Source: Lichenifustis flavocetrariae (GTDB taxonomy: Bacteria > Pseudomonadota > Alphaproteobacteria > Rhizobiales > Beijerinckiaceae). Taken from it: a DNA stretch of 64,000 nt. The notes under the pieces are model-generated. The model ran no database searches, was not told where the DNA came from, and was given only the letters and a program-made list of their open reading frames with translations. Location: positions 1 through 64,000 of the forward strand of contig NZ_JAMOIM010000013.1 of the NCBI RefSeq assembly GCF_026130545.1, in the 5' to 3' direction. Each line of letters opens with the position of its first letter. Position 1 is the stretch's first letter. Made by a program: the position numbers and the translations under genes. This document shows, one piece after another, positions 27,346-36,443 of this stretch.

Positions 27346-28443
27346 ATGTCCGTAGTCCCTCCGATCGGTGAACCCGAAGCCACAGCAAACCGGCTGCAGC
27401 GCAACGCCCGCATTTCCCTCGTGCTCCTTCTGGTCGGACTCAGCTTGTGGACGATCCACGATTTTCTACCAGCCTTAGTCTGGGCGGTCGTGCTCGCCAT
27501 CGCGTTTTGGCCCTTCTACCAAAGATCGCTCCGTCGCTTCCCTCCCGGTAAGCACAATGTCGTCATGCCGGGTCTCTTCACCTTGGGCATCGGCCTCGTT
27601 TTCGGCCTGCCCCTCATCGTCGTCCTGATCGAGGGTGCCCGCGAGTGGCACAATGTCTTTGCAATCTACCGTCACGTCACGACAGACGGGGTTCCCGTCC
27701 CAGACTGGATTGCCCATCTCCCCTTCGGCTCCGAACGCGTGACGCAGTGGTGGCAGGATAATCTCGCCGGCGGGATGCAGCCCGGCGCCATTGCACGACG
27801 CGTCAACAAGGCCGAGATGGTCAAAGTCGGTCAAACGATCGTCAGACAGGTGGCTCACCGCGCCGTGCTGTTCTTCTTCGCGCTGATGACCTTGTTCTTC
27901 CTACTCAAGGGTGGCCAGGAGATCGTCCGCCAGATGATGACCGCAAGCGAGAAGATGTTTGGCGGCCGTGGTGAGCGCATCGCGCGGCAGATGGTGGCGT
28001 CGGTTCACGGCACGGTGAACGGCCTCGTGCTGGTTGGTCTCGGCGAAGGATTTCTGATGGGCCTTGTCTATGTCTTCTCAGGCGTTCCGCATCCGGTGTT
28101 ATTTGGAGCTCTTACGGCTCTCGCGGCGATGGTGCCGTTCGCCGTCACTGTTGTCTTCATCTTGATCGGGCTGGTGCTTCTCGCGCAAGGCTCGATCATT
28201 GCCGCCATTATTGTTGTGGGGCTCGGCTCTGTGATGGCGTTTCTGGCCGATCATCTCATTCGTCCGGTTCTCATCGGCGGCACGACACGGCTGCCGTTCC
28301 TCTGGGTGCTGGTCGGCATCCTCGGTGGGATTGAGACATGGGGCCTGGTCGGCCTCTTTGTCGGACCCGCGCTCATGGCCGCACTCGTGCTGCTGTGGCG
28401 CGAATTCACAGAGAGACCGTCCTTCAGAGTGGTCGCGGACTGA
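27346..28443 (+). CDS. AI-2E/PerM-family membrane transporter
   Basis: The protein has 365 residues with about seven or eight membrane segments. The family layout is seen: two N-terminal helices (ISLVLLLVGLSLWTIHDFLP), a long soluble region, then the C-terminal helix group with GLGEGFLMGLVYVFSGVPHP and DHLIRPVLIGGTTRLPFLWV. Members have been linked to autoinducer-2 export or to Na+/H+ exchange, and the function of most is unproven. An ggag site lies ahead of ATG 27346. No obvious partner gene flanks it. Confidence 0.88.
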   Translation: MSVVPPIGEPEATANRLQRNARISLVLLLVGLSLWTIHDFLPALVWAVVLAIAFWPFYQRSLRRFPPGKHNVVMPGLFTLGIGLVFGLPLIVVLIEGAREWHNVFAIYRHVTTDGVPVPDWIAHLPFGSERVTQWWQDNLAGGMQPGAIARRVNKAEMVKVGQTIVRQVAHRAVLFFFALMTLFFLLKGGQEIVRQMMTASEKMFGGRGERIARQMVASVHGTVNGLVLVGLGEGFLMGLVYVFSGVPHPVLFGALTALAAMVPFAVTVVFILIGLVLLAQGSIIAAIIVVGLGSVMAFLADHLIRPVLIGGTTRLPFLWVLVGILGGIETWGLVGLFVGPALMAALVLLWREFTERPSFRVVAD

Positions 28444-28572
28444 GGCGGCCAAAGTGGCGTATCTAAACATCTCGCGACAGCAGCTTCATTGAATGTGCCT
28501 GGACAGGTAATTCGCTCGGCCACCCTTAAGTCGTGCCGTCAGGGCATGTGCTATTGGTCCTGCACGACGAAC

Positions 28573-28812
28573 TCAATCCAGAATGCGCATGTCGGAATGT
28601 CGAGGATCCTCCCGAATCCGATCAAGCAGGGCTGTCACGCAGCTGCCAGGCCCCTCAAGAGCTTGGTAGAAGAATTCGCCATCATTGATCAGGAAGCCCG
28701 TGATGGAGCGTTCGGCATTGCGCCGGTACGAGGCCGCTTGGATTGCGCTGAGCACGGTGAGCTTGGCCCCCTGCGGGACGGCGCTTCTGCTGGCATAGAC
28801 GACCTGGATCAT
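28573..28812 (-). CDS. Short BLUF-domain blue-light sensor, truncated
   Basis: The protein has 79 residues counted from ATG 28812 (gagagg site). The flavin-binding residues are all present at the standard positions: Tyr6 (VVYASR), Asn32 (YRRNAERSITGFL) and Gln50 (FFYQALEG), with EDPRHSD after them. It then ends at RILD (TGA 28573), before the last strand that carries the semi-conserved Trp/Met in complete BLUF domains of about 93 residues. It is therefore a slightly shortened or newly broken photoreceptor with no output domain. Confidence 0.75.
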   Translation of the reverse strand: MIQVVYASRSAVPQGAKLTVLSAIQAASYRRNAERSITGFLINDGEFFYQALEGPGSCVTALLDRIREDPRHSDMRILD

Positions 28813-29100
28813 ACCGGACCTCTCGGAGCCCTTGCTAAGTTGCGATGTCAACGACGCAAAGCACAACAGGTTCTGCTCGCCGTCTTCAGACCCACAGGCA
28901 TGCCCTACAAGCGCTTAAGGGAATTCAATAGATGCGTTGGCTCTCTTGACCCTTAGCCGCATAGCTAGCCCCGTGACCGCGAAGCTGTAAGAAACGGCTA
29001 TTTGGTTTCGCGTGTCCGGTAATCCGAATTAGCGTCTTGCCGTGACGCAGGTCGGGGAGCGGGCATGAAGCGGCTGTGGTCTGCAAACGAGCTCTATTTG

Positions 29101-29217
29101 TCACTTTCCTTCATCGTCCCATCGCAGGTAGATCACAATCCAGACGGCAGCTGTGAGGAGACCGGCGGGCAGAAGCACGTGCACCCCGGTGGCCAATGAC
29201 GAGCTCAAATTTATCAT
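29101..29217 (-). CDS. Small single-pass membrane protein (38 aa)
   Basis: ATG 29217 has a gagagg site 5 bases upstream. The product is a hydrophobic helix (GVHVLLPAGLLTAAVWIVIY) followed by a charged end, RWDDEGK. It matches the size and form of small membrane proteins in alphaproteobacteria. I do not recognise a named family. Confidence 0.45.
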   Translation of the reverse strand: MINLSSSLATGVHVLLPAGLLTAAVWIVIYLRWDDEGK

Positions 29218-29839
29218 GGCCTCTCGACCCTTACCGACATAGCTCCGCCTTCGATGCCATCGGTCCTGTCTGTCGTTGCAGCGGCACTGCTGGCTCCCCC
29301 ATTCCGGGAGCAAAGGTCCAGGCACCACCCACAACGCGGTGGACCTATAAGGCCGAGAGCGCAAAATCCTTCAAGTTAGATTTCTGGCTCCATCTGTGCT
29401 GGTCGGATTGGAGCCGGGCCGCCATTCGAGGGGGGGAAGCGGCCCGGTCCAGGTCCCAGCCCCGAGACCAAAATCGTTGTAGGGACGCGCCGTGGTGTCG
29501 CCAGTCCAGCTGCACGAAACGCTCTGCATTCTCGCTCCTCCGAAACTGGGAGCGAGCGTGCGAGGGAATACGAAGCCGTCCTACAGTTCAGGCGTTCCTG
29601 CACCGAATCCCTGGTCCGCGAGCTGATGTGCTGACGCGCCGCCGTCGCGCCCCTGTCGACGGTATGCGGCAGCGTGCTAGCCCGGCCACATCGCGGGATC
29701 AGGGTTGACGGCAGATAAGCGGGAGGCATCAGGCTTGACCTATCCAAACCACCCGCATGAGTCGAGCACTGATCAATTGCTGATAGTGCTCGATGAGATC
29801 GGAGAAAGATCCAAGCCGCAGACCGGCTGCCACATGAAC
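29218..29839. other. Gene-free stretch with one strong hairpin
   Basis: No frame here has both a start signal and a recognisable protein, although several are open. The best structure is TCGAGCACT (29762-29770) with AGTGCTCGA (29785-29793), 9 bp on each side of a 14-base loop. It lies 46 bases beyond the stop of the DUF3429 gene, on that gene's downstream side, so it may end that transcript. There is no T-tract. Confidence 0.4.
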
Positions 29840-30340
29840 TCACTTCAGCGTCTGCACAATGGGGAGCAACGAGAGCAGGCTCACAACCGGCAGCACCATC
29901 TGAACCGGCCGCAACCGCGCGAAGAACAGCGGCGCCTCGCCGCTTTGAGCGGCGATTGGGTCTAGAATGCCGATGCTAGTGAAAGCAGCAGCGAGCAGAA
30001 CCAGGGTGAGGCTTGGAAGACCGAGCCACCAGAGAACGAGAGCACCTGAGCCCGCGCTAAAGAGCCAAAGCATGGTGATCATCTGCCTCCTCGTCGGCCC
30101 GCCCATTGTCCGGAAACTTACACCTCGGCGCACACCTGCAAGGAAGGTGCAGATGCTGACGGCCCAGATGACGACAAGATCGAACCAGACGTTGCGGCCA
30201 GGTCTGAAGTCCAACCAGGCAAGCGTCGCACCGATGACAAAGGGCAGCATTGGTCCGAAGCCGAACACGACGCTGAGCCACGGAACTGTTCGGGGCTCAG
30301 TAATCAGCATCGAAACGCTGTCGGGGGAATCGTTCGCCAT
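29840..30340 (-). CDS. DUF3429-family membrane protein
   Basis: The protein has 166 residues from ATG 30340 and four or five membrane helices (PWLSVVFGFGPMLPFVIGAT, ALVLWWLGLPSLTLVLLA, VLPVVSLLSLLPIVQT). The pattern AGVRRGVSF in the loop after helix three is typical of DUF3429 (TMEM69-like). Its function is not established. It stands alone between a gene-free stretch and the divergent DUF1488 gene. Confidence 0.82.
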   Translation of the reverse strand: MANDSPDSVSMLITEPRTVPWLSVVFGFGPMLPFVIGATLAWLDFRPGRNVWFDLVVIWAVSICTFLAGVRRGVSFRTMGGPTRRQMITMLWLFSAGSGALVLWWLGLPSLTLVLLAAAFTSIGILDPIAAQSGEAPLFFARLRPVQMVLPVVSLLSLLPIVQTLK

Positions 30341-30473
30341 TGCCCCCAAATGCCCGGGTCAAGAGTAGGTTCCATGCGTGCTGGTCTTGGAAATCCGTTC
30401 GCAACTCCGAAAGAGTGGTGGGGTGGGACGGCCTCGCTAATGCTATCCTGCGAGGCAATCCGGAGCGACCCCT

Positions 30474-30743
30474 ATGCCGCGGACCCACATCGACGAACCC
30501 GGTGAGGTCGATGCCTTCGGCGTCCGTTTCACGATGGAGCAGCGCGGTGAGCGCGTTCGCTGTCACGTGTTGCGGTCGGCGATCACTGCAACGGCCAAGC
30601 ATGCTGCTGTGAATGCTGAAGATCTCTTGGCCATGTTCGATCTGAATCGGCCTTTGTTCGAGCGTCTGGCAAGCAACCTCTTCGACGCGGGCCATCGGAA
30701 TCCTTGGATCGAAGGCTTCCTCGTTCCGGCACCGCCAGTATAG
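30474..30743 (+). CDS. DUF1488-family small protein
   Basis: This 89-residue protein reads GVRFTMEQRGERVRCHVLRS early and DLNRPLFERLASNLFDAGH later, which fits the DUF1488 family of small soluble proteins found in Rhizobiales. No enzymatic motif is visible. A ggag site precedes ATG 30474. Confidence 0.7.
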   Translation: MPRTHIDEPGEVDAFGVRFTMEQRGERVRCHVLRSAITATAKHAAVNAEDLLAMFDLNRPLFERLASNLFDAGHRNPWIEGFLVPAPPV

Positions 30744-30943
30744 CTGCTGCCATAGCGGACCGCCGTTCTACAGAGCTCTCCCATCATAGAAGTGCAGGCC
30801 TCGATCTTGAGGTTCTTTCGCCGGTTCGCATGTGAGGGGCTTTTGTACCAGGTCTCAACACCCTATCAGCCAAGAATGGAGGCGTGCTCCGACGCACGCT
30901 CCGTAAGACCGGGCGCATGATTGCGGAGACGGACGCGAGATCA

Positions 30944-31231
30944 TCAACGCGCGTCAGCCCGCGGCGAAAGCGGTTCAAGGCACCGTTTCGATGCAGCAAG
31001 GCAGCGCCAGAGATCGACAATGCGCCATCTTGGGCGGCTCTCATCTCGACTTGGCCTGTCTGTTCCGGAACTCTGATCAGTATAGGTCTCGATTTCAGCA
31101 CGCCAATCTGAATTGCAGCGATGACATTTGAGCTGAAGAAAGCAACGCCCAGCTTCGAAATTTGTCTCTACAAGCATGAGGTCAGTTTGTTGATGCCTCG
31201 GAAGATGACAATCACAGTAGGAAATGACCAT
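30944..31231 (-). CDS. Small Cys-rich hypothetical protein
   Basis: A 95-codon frame from ATG 31231 has a gagg site 8 bases upstream. It contains a CxC pair (SYCDCHLP) and a CxxC pair (LKCHRCNSDW) that could hold zinc. I do not recognise the family. It borders the AT-rich patch, and its lower half may be noncoding. Confidence 0.3.
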   Translation of the reverse strand: MVISYCDCHLPRHQQTDLMLVETNFEAGRCFLQLKCHRCNSDWRAEIETYTDQSSGTDRPSRDESRPRWRIVDLWRCLAASKRCLEPLSPRADAR

Positions 31232-31239
31232 GTGTCAGA

Positions 31240-31410
31240 CCTCGATTGAATTTGCTTTAAACAGGCTTACGAGAACAGGTAGCTGTTTGCCCTAATCGAT
31301 GACGATCATTCAACTCATAAAACTGTGACATTCAATTCTGACAAATTAATTATTTATTAAATAGATGATGTCAGTTTCTTTTCCTTCAAACAAACATCTA
31401 CTTTGATTCT
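31240..31410. other. AT-rich island
   Basis: This stretch is visibly AT-rich (for example aaattaattatttatt at 31344-31359) in an otherwise GC-rich window. It could be a promoter region for the small gene or genes that follow, a nucleoid-protein binding site or foreign DNA. No clear -35/-10 pair with correct spacing was identified. Confidence 0.5.
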
Positions 31411-31675
31411 TCCCGATGGCAGCGAGAAGCACTTGGCGGATAAGGTCATCTGTGATGTGACTTCCAAGAGGGCCCACGAACTGGCTATGAACAAATATGG
31501 GGCAGTTTGCTGTGCCTGTAAGCAACTCGCGCGTTCATACAGCGTTTTCCCAAGCGACCGAAAAGCCCGGGCTACATGGCTGATCGGTTGGAGACAGCGT
31601 CGGGGAGGTTCAAGAAATGAACAGCCAGGAAATCTCGTGCACCGTGGATGGCAGAATATTCACAGGTACGTTTGA
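31403..31675 (+). CDS. Hypothetical protein, uncertain
   Basis: A 90-codon frame opens at TTG 31403 without a good ribosome binding site. It reads as LILPDGSEKHLADKVICDVT early and has a VCCACKQLA cluster in the middle. Its end overlaps the next gene. The family is unknown, and the frame may be a remnant. Confidence 0.25.
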   Translation: MILPDGSEKHLADKVICDVTSKRAHELAMNKYGAVCCACKQLARSYSVFPSDRKARATWLIGWRQRRGGSRNEQPGNLVHRGWQNIHRYV

Positions 31676-31922
31676 AGTGGTGGGTCACGGCGAGGTAGGT
31701 GCCGTATCTGTGCAACTCGACGGCGATGCCATTTCTGCAAGGACTGGATCTATTCCGCCTGAGATCGTCGCAAGAACGCTGCTCGGGGAGCTCGTCCGGG
31801 AGAAGCTCATGAACAACGAGCGACCGCAAGCCAAGCGCAAAGACTTAGGGCTGAATACCGATCACATGCAGTATCGATATGGCCCGCAGCTTGAGCGAAG
31901 CGGTACGGGTACTCGTCACTGA
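31617..31922 (+). CDS. Hypothetical protein of 101 residues
   Basis: A strong ggggagg site precedes ATG 31617. The product begins ISCTVDGRIFTGTFEVVGHG, with a regular beta pattern, followed by a basic C-terminal part. I do not recognise the family. It is convergent with the DUF892 gene. Confidence 0.5.
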   Translation: MNSQEISCTVDGRIFTGTFEVVGHGEVGAVSVQLDGDAISARTGSIPPEIVARTLLGELVREKLMNNERPQAKRKDLGLNTDHMQYRYGPQLERSGTGTRH

Positions 31923-31951
31923 TCCAATTCGAATGAACTGTAAGCACGACT

Positions 31952-32006
31952 GTGGATCGGCGCCGATCGGCGGTTTGCCGACAGAGGTTCTGTGACGCCG
32001 ATCCAC
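31952..32006. terminator. 11-bp inverted repeat between convergent genes
   Basis: GTGGATCGGCG (31952-31962) pairs perfectly with CGCCGATCCAC (31996-32006), with an internal CGCCGATCGGCG palindrome near the left arm. It lies between the ends of the hypothetical gene (31922, plus) and the DUF892 gene (32057, minus), so a bidirectional terminator is likely. There is no U-tract. Confidence 0.45.
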
Positions 32007-32056
32007 GATCATAAACGAGCCACCGTCGGCGTAACCCCCTAACGACAGCCGGGCTA

Positions 32057-32566
32057 TTATCGGTCAGCCTTCTGGCCCGATATGGAAAGCTCCAGGTAGC
32101 GAAGGGTTGTGGTCCGGATCAGAGCCGCCACCTTCTCGGCCATGGCCTGTTCTTCCCTGAGTGACTGCTGAAAGCCGGACAGGTGAGCCGATTGGCCCGC
32201 TGCTTCGGCGATGACCAGGAGAGACGTGTAGGCTGCAATCTCGAAGTTCTCGAAAGCGTGGTTCGCGTAAGTGTTCTTCAGGATCTCGTCTTGCGCAGGC
32301 GTGTGGCCCAAGGCCATCATGTTGCCGACAAAGCCGAAAAACCCCTCCTTCAAGGTCGAGGGCAATGCAGATAATGAGGACAATGCTGCTTCGAGCCTGT
32401 CACGTTGTCCATGGGTCTCGGTGATGTGGCGCCTGAGGGCGGCTTCCATTTCGGGATAATGTTGCAGCCGTTCCACCTGACGCTCCATGATCTGCAAGGC
32501 CTGCATTTCTACGGCGTGAGTGTTTTGAAGAGCGGTGACGTAGATCGATTGGGTATCGAGTGCCAT
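32057..32566 (-). CDS. DUF892/YciE-YciF ferritin-like protein
   Basis: This 169-residue four-helix protein has the family pattern: LQNTHAVEMQALQIMERQVE, then RRHITETHGQRDRLEAALSS and a late AYTSLLVIAEAAG helix. Glu and His residues spaced along the helices suggest a di-metal site. Members are induced by stress in enterobacteria. A second, diverged copy lies at 40296-40799. Confidence 0.88.
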   Translation of the reverse strand: MALDTQSIYVTALQNTHAVEMQALQIMERQVERLQHYPEMEAALRRHITETHGQRDRLEAALSSLSALPSTLKEGFFGFVGNMMALGHTPAQDEILKNTYANHAFENFEIAAYTSLLVIAEAAGQSAHLSGFQQSLREEQAMAEKVAALIRTTTLRYLELSISGQKADR

Positions 32567-32911
32567 GACGTGCTCCTTACGAGATGACGGACGCTGCAGA
32601 AACGAAGGCCGCAGAGGACGGTTGCCATCGCGAGCCGTTGCATTTGGTCGCGCAGCCGACGCACCGTCATGCCGATGAAAACGCGCACCTCGGCGACGTC
32701 TGGATCTCGGTCTATGGCAGCCTCATCCCACTCTTCGCTTTGCCAGCATTGTCCAGGCAAGACCAACAGCCGCACCAGCGAGGCCCAGCATCCACATCGC
32801 ACTGCGCCACGGAACCGCAGCAGCTCAATGCCAGTCATCGCGGACATATTTCGCGATCCCGCTCTTTCCCTGCACAGCCTCAACCCATTCTGGAGGCGAT
32901 AGAGTCGTCCG
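32567..32911. other. Intergenic region upstream of response regulator
   Basis: No convincing gene was found. A 24-codon frame on the minus strand (MWMLGLAGAAVGLAWTMLAK) looks membrane-like, but it has no start signal and a stop shortly before. The divergent promoters of the DUF892 and response-regulator genes must lie here. Confidence 0.4.
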
Positions 32912-33298
32912 ATGAATTTGAGAGTGCTGGTGGTCGAAGATGAAGCACTCATCGCGCTGAACCTCATCTGCCTGCTTGAGGATCTCGGACACCTGGTACT
33001 TGGCCCCGCAGCCACCTCCGCCCAAGCTTTGGCCCTGGCTAGCGAGGGTGGGATCGACTTAGCCTTCGTGGATCTCAATCTGTTGGATGGAGCAACAGGC
33101 GCGTCCGTCGCGCGCGCTCTGGCTTCCAATCCCGAGACGACGGTCGTTGTGGTTTCAGCCACGCCAGCCGGCCTCACCGCAGGCGAGGATGGAATCTTTC
33201 AGATCGTGAAGAAGCCCTACGCCGATCAGACGATCACGCAAGTCGTGTCCCTTGTGGCGAGGCGGCGAGCAGATGACAAGGCAAGGCGTGAACGCTAA
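32912..33298 (+). CDS. Single-domain response regulator
   Basis: This 128-residue protein is a receiver domain only, with the acidic pocket in VVEDEA, the phospho-acceptor Asp54 (FVDLNLLDG), a switch Ser in VVVVSATP and the Lys in IVKKPY. It has no output domain, so it should act by protein contact. It lies 11 bases ahead of the histidine kinase gene and forms a two-component pair with it. Confidence 0.9.
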   Translation: MNLRVLVVEDEALIALNLICLLEDLGHLVLGPAATSAQALALASEGGIDLAFVDLNLLDGATGASVARALASNPETTVVVVSATPAGLTAGEDGIFQIVKKPYADQTITQVVSLVARRRADDKARRER

Positions 33299-33309
33299 GT
33301 CGAGGCCCT

Positions 33310-34731
33310 ATGCCGCTTCGTGAAATCGAGCATCACCCCACTCTTATGGTCGAAGCCCTCGCGCGGCTTCGACCCGTCCGCAGAATGCCGATCTGGATCC
33401 GCTATCTGCTGACCCTGGCCATTGTCCTGGTGTTTTTCGCAGCACGCGCCGCGCTTACCGACGTTCAAGGCTCTCCATTCCTCCTGTTCCTTCCCGCGAT
33501 CGTCCTCACCTCATTCTTGTTCGACCGGGGTTCGGGTCTCGTCGCAACCTTCTTCAGCACGGCGCTGGCGATTTAATTCTTCATACCGCCGAGCACCTCG
33601 TTCTCGCTGCAGGACATCGGATCCGTCATCGCGGTCACGATCTTCCTCGGTGTCGGGCTGTTCACGGCGGCCGTCATCGAAGCGCTTCGCAGCACGATCG
33701 ACACCCTTGTTGCCAACGAAACGGATCTTGGCAACAGCCTTGGCCTCCTCGAGGCGGTGATCGAAGGAACGCCAGACCCTATCTTCGTCAAGGATCGTGA
33801 CGGCCGCTTCGTCCGGGTCAACTCGGTTCTGGCTCGGATCTTCGGCGTCGCCCCGGAGGTGGTCCGCGGCAAACGGGACCGCGATTTCATGCCAGAGACG
33901 TCGGCCAAGCCCATTGAGGATGCCGATCGCAAGGTGATCGAGACCGGCATGCCTCTGGTAATCGAGGAATTGGTCGAGGTCAAAGGGCGAGGGCGGCGCT
34001 ACTTCCTGTCCACGAAGGCGCCCTGGTACAATCGGCGCGGCGAAATCACCGGATTGATCGGGATTTCTCAGGACATCCACGAACGCAAGCAAGCGGAGCT
34101 GGAAGTGCGTTCCGCCAATGCTCAGAAGGAGATCCTCCTCCACGACATCAACCATCGGGTGAAGAACCACCTGCAATCTGTCATGTCGCTACTGGCAATG
34201 AGCGAGCGACGTCTCGTCGACCCGGTTGCGAAAACGGAGATTGCCAACGCAGTGAGCCGGCTGAGTGTGCTGGCGCGTGTTTACGATCGCCTGCGCGTCA
34301 AAGAGGATGCCGGAACCGCAACGGTGAGCATCCGGGACTATCTTCAGGGCCTATGTGACGAGGTCGCGCCAACACTGACGGGACTGCGTCCGATCGTCGT
34401 GCGAACGCGTCTGGACGATGCGGATCTTGATGCAGGGCAGGCTGTTTCTCTCGGGCTTGCCGTGAATGAACTCCTTCAGAACAGCGTGAAACACGCTTTT
34501 CCTGAGGACAGAGCCGGCGTCATCACGATCTTCTTCGGTCTGCGCGACCCTGACAGTTTTTGCGTCGAAGTGTCAGATGACGGGATTGGCATGCGACCGG
34601 GATCTGCTTCGACCCACACGGGAACGCGTCTCGTCCGTGCGCTCGCCCATCAACTCGGCGGAACAGTAAATTGGGAAGGACCGCCCGGAACCCGTGTGCA
34701 GCTCATCTGGCCGCGGCGCGGAACTGCCTGA
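33310..34731 (+). pseudogene. HisKA_2/HWE-type sensor histidine kinase with an in-frame TAA
   Basis: One frame runs for 473 codons but contains TAA at 33574-33576 (codon 89). Before it lie membrane helices of a DUF4118-like sensor (LTLAIVLVFFAARAALTD). After it come another membrane segment, a PAS domain (AVIEGTPDPIFVKDRDGRFV), the H-box HDINHRVKNHLQSVMSLL and the ATPase N-box NELLQNSVKHAF. The stop replaces a residue in the family pattern ALYFFIPP. A restart at GTG 33757 would give a soluble PAS-kinase of 324 residues. It pairs with the response regulator upstream. Confidence 0.88.
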
Positions 34732-34962
34732 CGACCTGCAAAGCCGTAAACGACGTGACTTCGCCGCATTCACGGCCGCATGGGCCAACACCTCGTTGTC
34801 GCCGCGGCGACGGGCGGCAGCAACGTCCCGGCGCGCTGCCATCAAGGCAGCCACCAGGCGCTGACGTTCGGCTTCGGGCAAATGGGGGTTTGCTTTGCGC
34901 CACAGGCGTCCCCGCACGACGATATAGCGGCCGTCAGGCGTCGTAAGCGGTTCCCCGTGCAT
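34573..34962 (-). CDS. Conserved small hypothetical protein with abnormal C-terminus
   Basis: The N-terminal 65 residues (MHGEPLTTPDGRYIVVRGRL, then a basic helical part) match a conserved Hyphomicrobiales protein that normally continues into a GERGPVWW-type C-terminus. Here the sequence departs after AAK and overlaps the 3' end of the kinase gene. It is probably a truncated or rearranged copy. Its function is unknown. Confidence 0.5.
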   Translation of the reverse strand: MHGEPLTTPDGRYIVVRGRLWRKANPHLPEAERQRLVAALMAARRDVAAARRRGDNEVLAHAAVNAAKSRRLRLCRSSGSSAPRPDELHTGSGRSFPIYCSAELMGERTDETRSRVGRSRSRSHANPVI

Positions 34963-35163
34963 CCTCGTTTCCAGGCCTCTGGATCAGCCACAGATCATGC
35001 GGCTTATCGTGCAGTCTGACGAGGGGTCCACGAGACAACGCTGATTTGCTACGATCCTGATCCGTTCGGCTGATCGAAGGCTTGCGACCGGCCTATCCTT
35101 TTTCCATTCTAACTTGAGCTTGTCGGAGCTGAACTTCGCCGACGCTGACGTGTTGAACGCCGT

Positions 35164-35406
35164 ATGACACAACACGAACCGTCTCCTGTCGATCGGATTG
35201 CGGATGCGCGCCGGCGCGAAATGGCAATCGAACATCTTCTGTTTGGAACCCTGCGGTTCCTGGCACATCGGCACCCTGAATTGCTGGATGAGCTTGAAGC
35301 CAGCCTGGCCCATCTTTGGGACAAAGCCGACGATGTGCCGCGCGACGACGAGGCGGTGCGGGATGTCGCGCGGGTCTTCCTGAAAAGTCTACGCGCTGAA
35401 GCCTGA
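35164..35406 (+). CDS. Hypothetical protein of 80 residues
   Basis: The frame has a normal amphipathic-helix composition (LLDELEASLAHLWDKADD) but no recognised domain. The ribosome binding site is weak. It is convergent with the SDR gene, with an 11-base gap between the stops. Confidence 0.4.
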   Translation: MTQHEPSPVDRIADARRREMAIEHLLFGTLRFLAHRHPELLDELEASLAHLWDKADDVPRDDEAVRDVARVFLKSLRAEA

Positions 35407-35417
35407 TCGCTCGGCGT

Positions 35418-36443
35418 CTACACGCGTCGTGATCTTTTTCGCAATGGCGCAACCGTCAGCGCCAACAAGCCAAACAACCCTGCCGCCCCTGCGACAGCCG
35501 CATCCCGAGCCCGCGACGTGAAGAACTCCTTGCGGGTCGGATTGACTCTGTCACTGAAAGGCCCGTCGATGCCGGGATCTCCCAGACCGGGCTCGAACAG
35601 ATTGCCGTCCGGCATCGAGGGCGGTCCGGGGCGGAGCTGAGGCTCCCACATCTTGGCCGCCTGCTGATCAGCGAACCCGGGCGCCACGATCTGTGCGGCC
35701 GCCATTTCCAGAACGGAACGTCCCACCCAGATATCGCGAACCGGACTGTGAGCAGCCGACAAGATTGCCGCTGCGCAAAGCCGTGGGTCGTACACCGGAT
35801 CTGGCGCGTTCTGGGCATGACCCGTGTGGTTGCGGCTGCGCTCGAACTGAGGCGTGTTGACGGCGGGCAGGTAGACGATGGTCAGGTTCACATCGAGACG
35901 ATCGTGGATCAGCTCGGTCCGCAGGCTGTCGGTGAATCCCGTCACGGCGTGCTTGGCGCCGCAATAAGCGGCTTGGAGCGGGGCCGATCGGATTGCCAAT
36001 CCCGATGAGACCTGGATGATGTGCCCTCGATTGCGTGGCCGCATGTGCCGCAAGGCCGCGAGGGTGCCGAATACCTGGCCGTGATAAGTCACGTCGGTCA
36101 CGCGCCGAAACTCGTCGGGGCTGATCTGATCGGCCGGCGCCACGACCGTTGCCATGGCGTTGTTGACCCACACCGAAATGGGACCGAGGTCCTGCTCGAT
36201 CTGATCTGCCGCGGCATCGACTGCTGTGGCGTCTGCGACATCCACCTTGAGGGCGAGCGCGGGACCGCCCAAAGCGGACAACTCTGCTTCGGTTGATCTC
36301 AGACGGGCCTCGCCGCGGCTCAGGACCGCAACCGCCCAGCCGTCACGAGCGAAAGCCTGTGCGGTGGCACGGCCGATCCCCTGTGTGCCACCGGTGATCA
36401 CCACCACCTTGCGTCTAGCCGCATCGCTCCTACTTCCGCTCAT
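35418..36443 (-). CDS. SDR with a C-terminal membrane tail
   Basis: The protein has 341 residues. The SDR core has TGGTQGIG, NNAMA (in place of NNAG), a Ser in VSSG and the YCGAK pair. After residue 250 there is a Pro-rich linker and one hydrophobic segment near the end (VAGAAGLFGLLALTVAPL), followed by basic residues. This matches a group of membrane-attached SDRs seen with stress genes in alphaproteobacteria. The substrate is unknown. Confidence 0.85.
   Translation of the reverse strand: MSGSRSDAARRKVVVITGGTQGIGRATAQAFARDGWAVAVLSRGEARLRSTEAELSALGGPALALKVDVADATAVDAAADQIEQDLGPISVWVNNAMATVVAPADQISPDEFRRVTDVTYHGQVFGTLAALRHMRPRNRGHIIQVSSGLAIRSAPLQAAYCGAKHAVTGFTDSLRTELIHDRLDVNLTIVYLPAVNTPQFERSRNHTGHAQNAPDPVYDPRLCAAAILSAAHSPVRDIWVGRSVLEMAAAQIVAPGFADQQAAKMWEPQLRPGPPSMPDGNLFEPGLGDPGIDGPFSDRVNPTRKEFFTSRARDAAVAGAAGLFGLLALTVAPLRKRSRRV

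Noticed and set aside
29376..29843. A 155-codon minus-strand frame in the gene-free stretch
   Set aside because: It has no ribosome binding site, no recognisable domain and a random-looking composition rich in Arg and Ser.
32780..32860. A 24-codon membrane-like ORF on the minus strand
   Set aside because: It lacks a ribosome binding site and is bordered upstream by a stop codon; evidence is too thin to call a gene.
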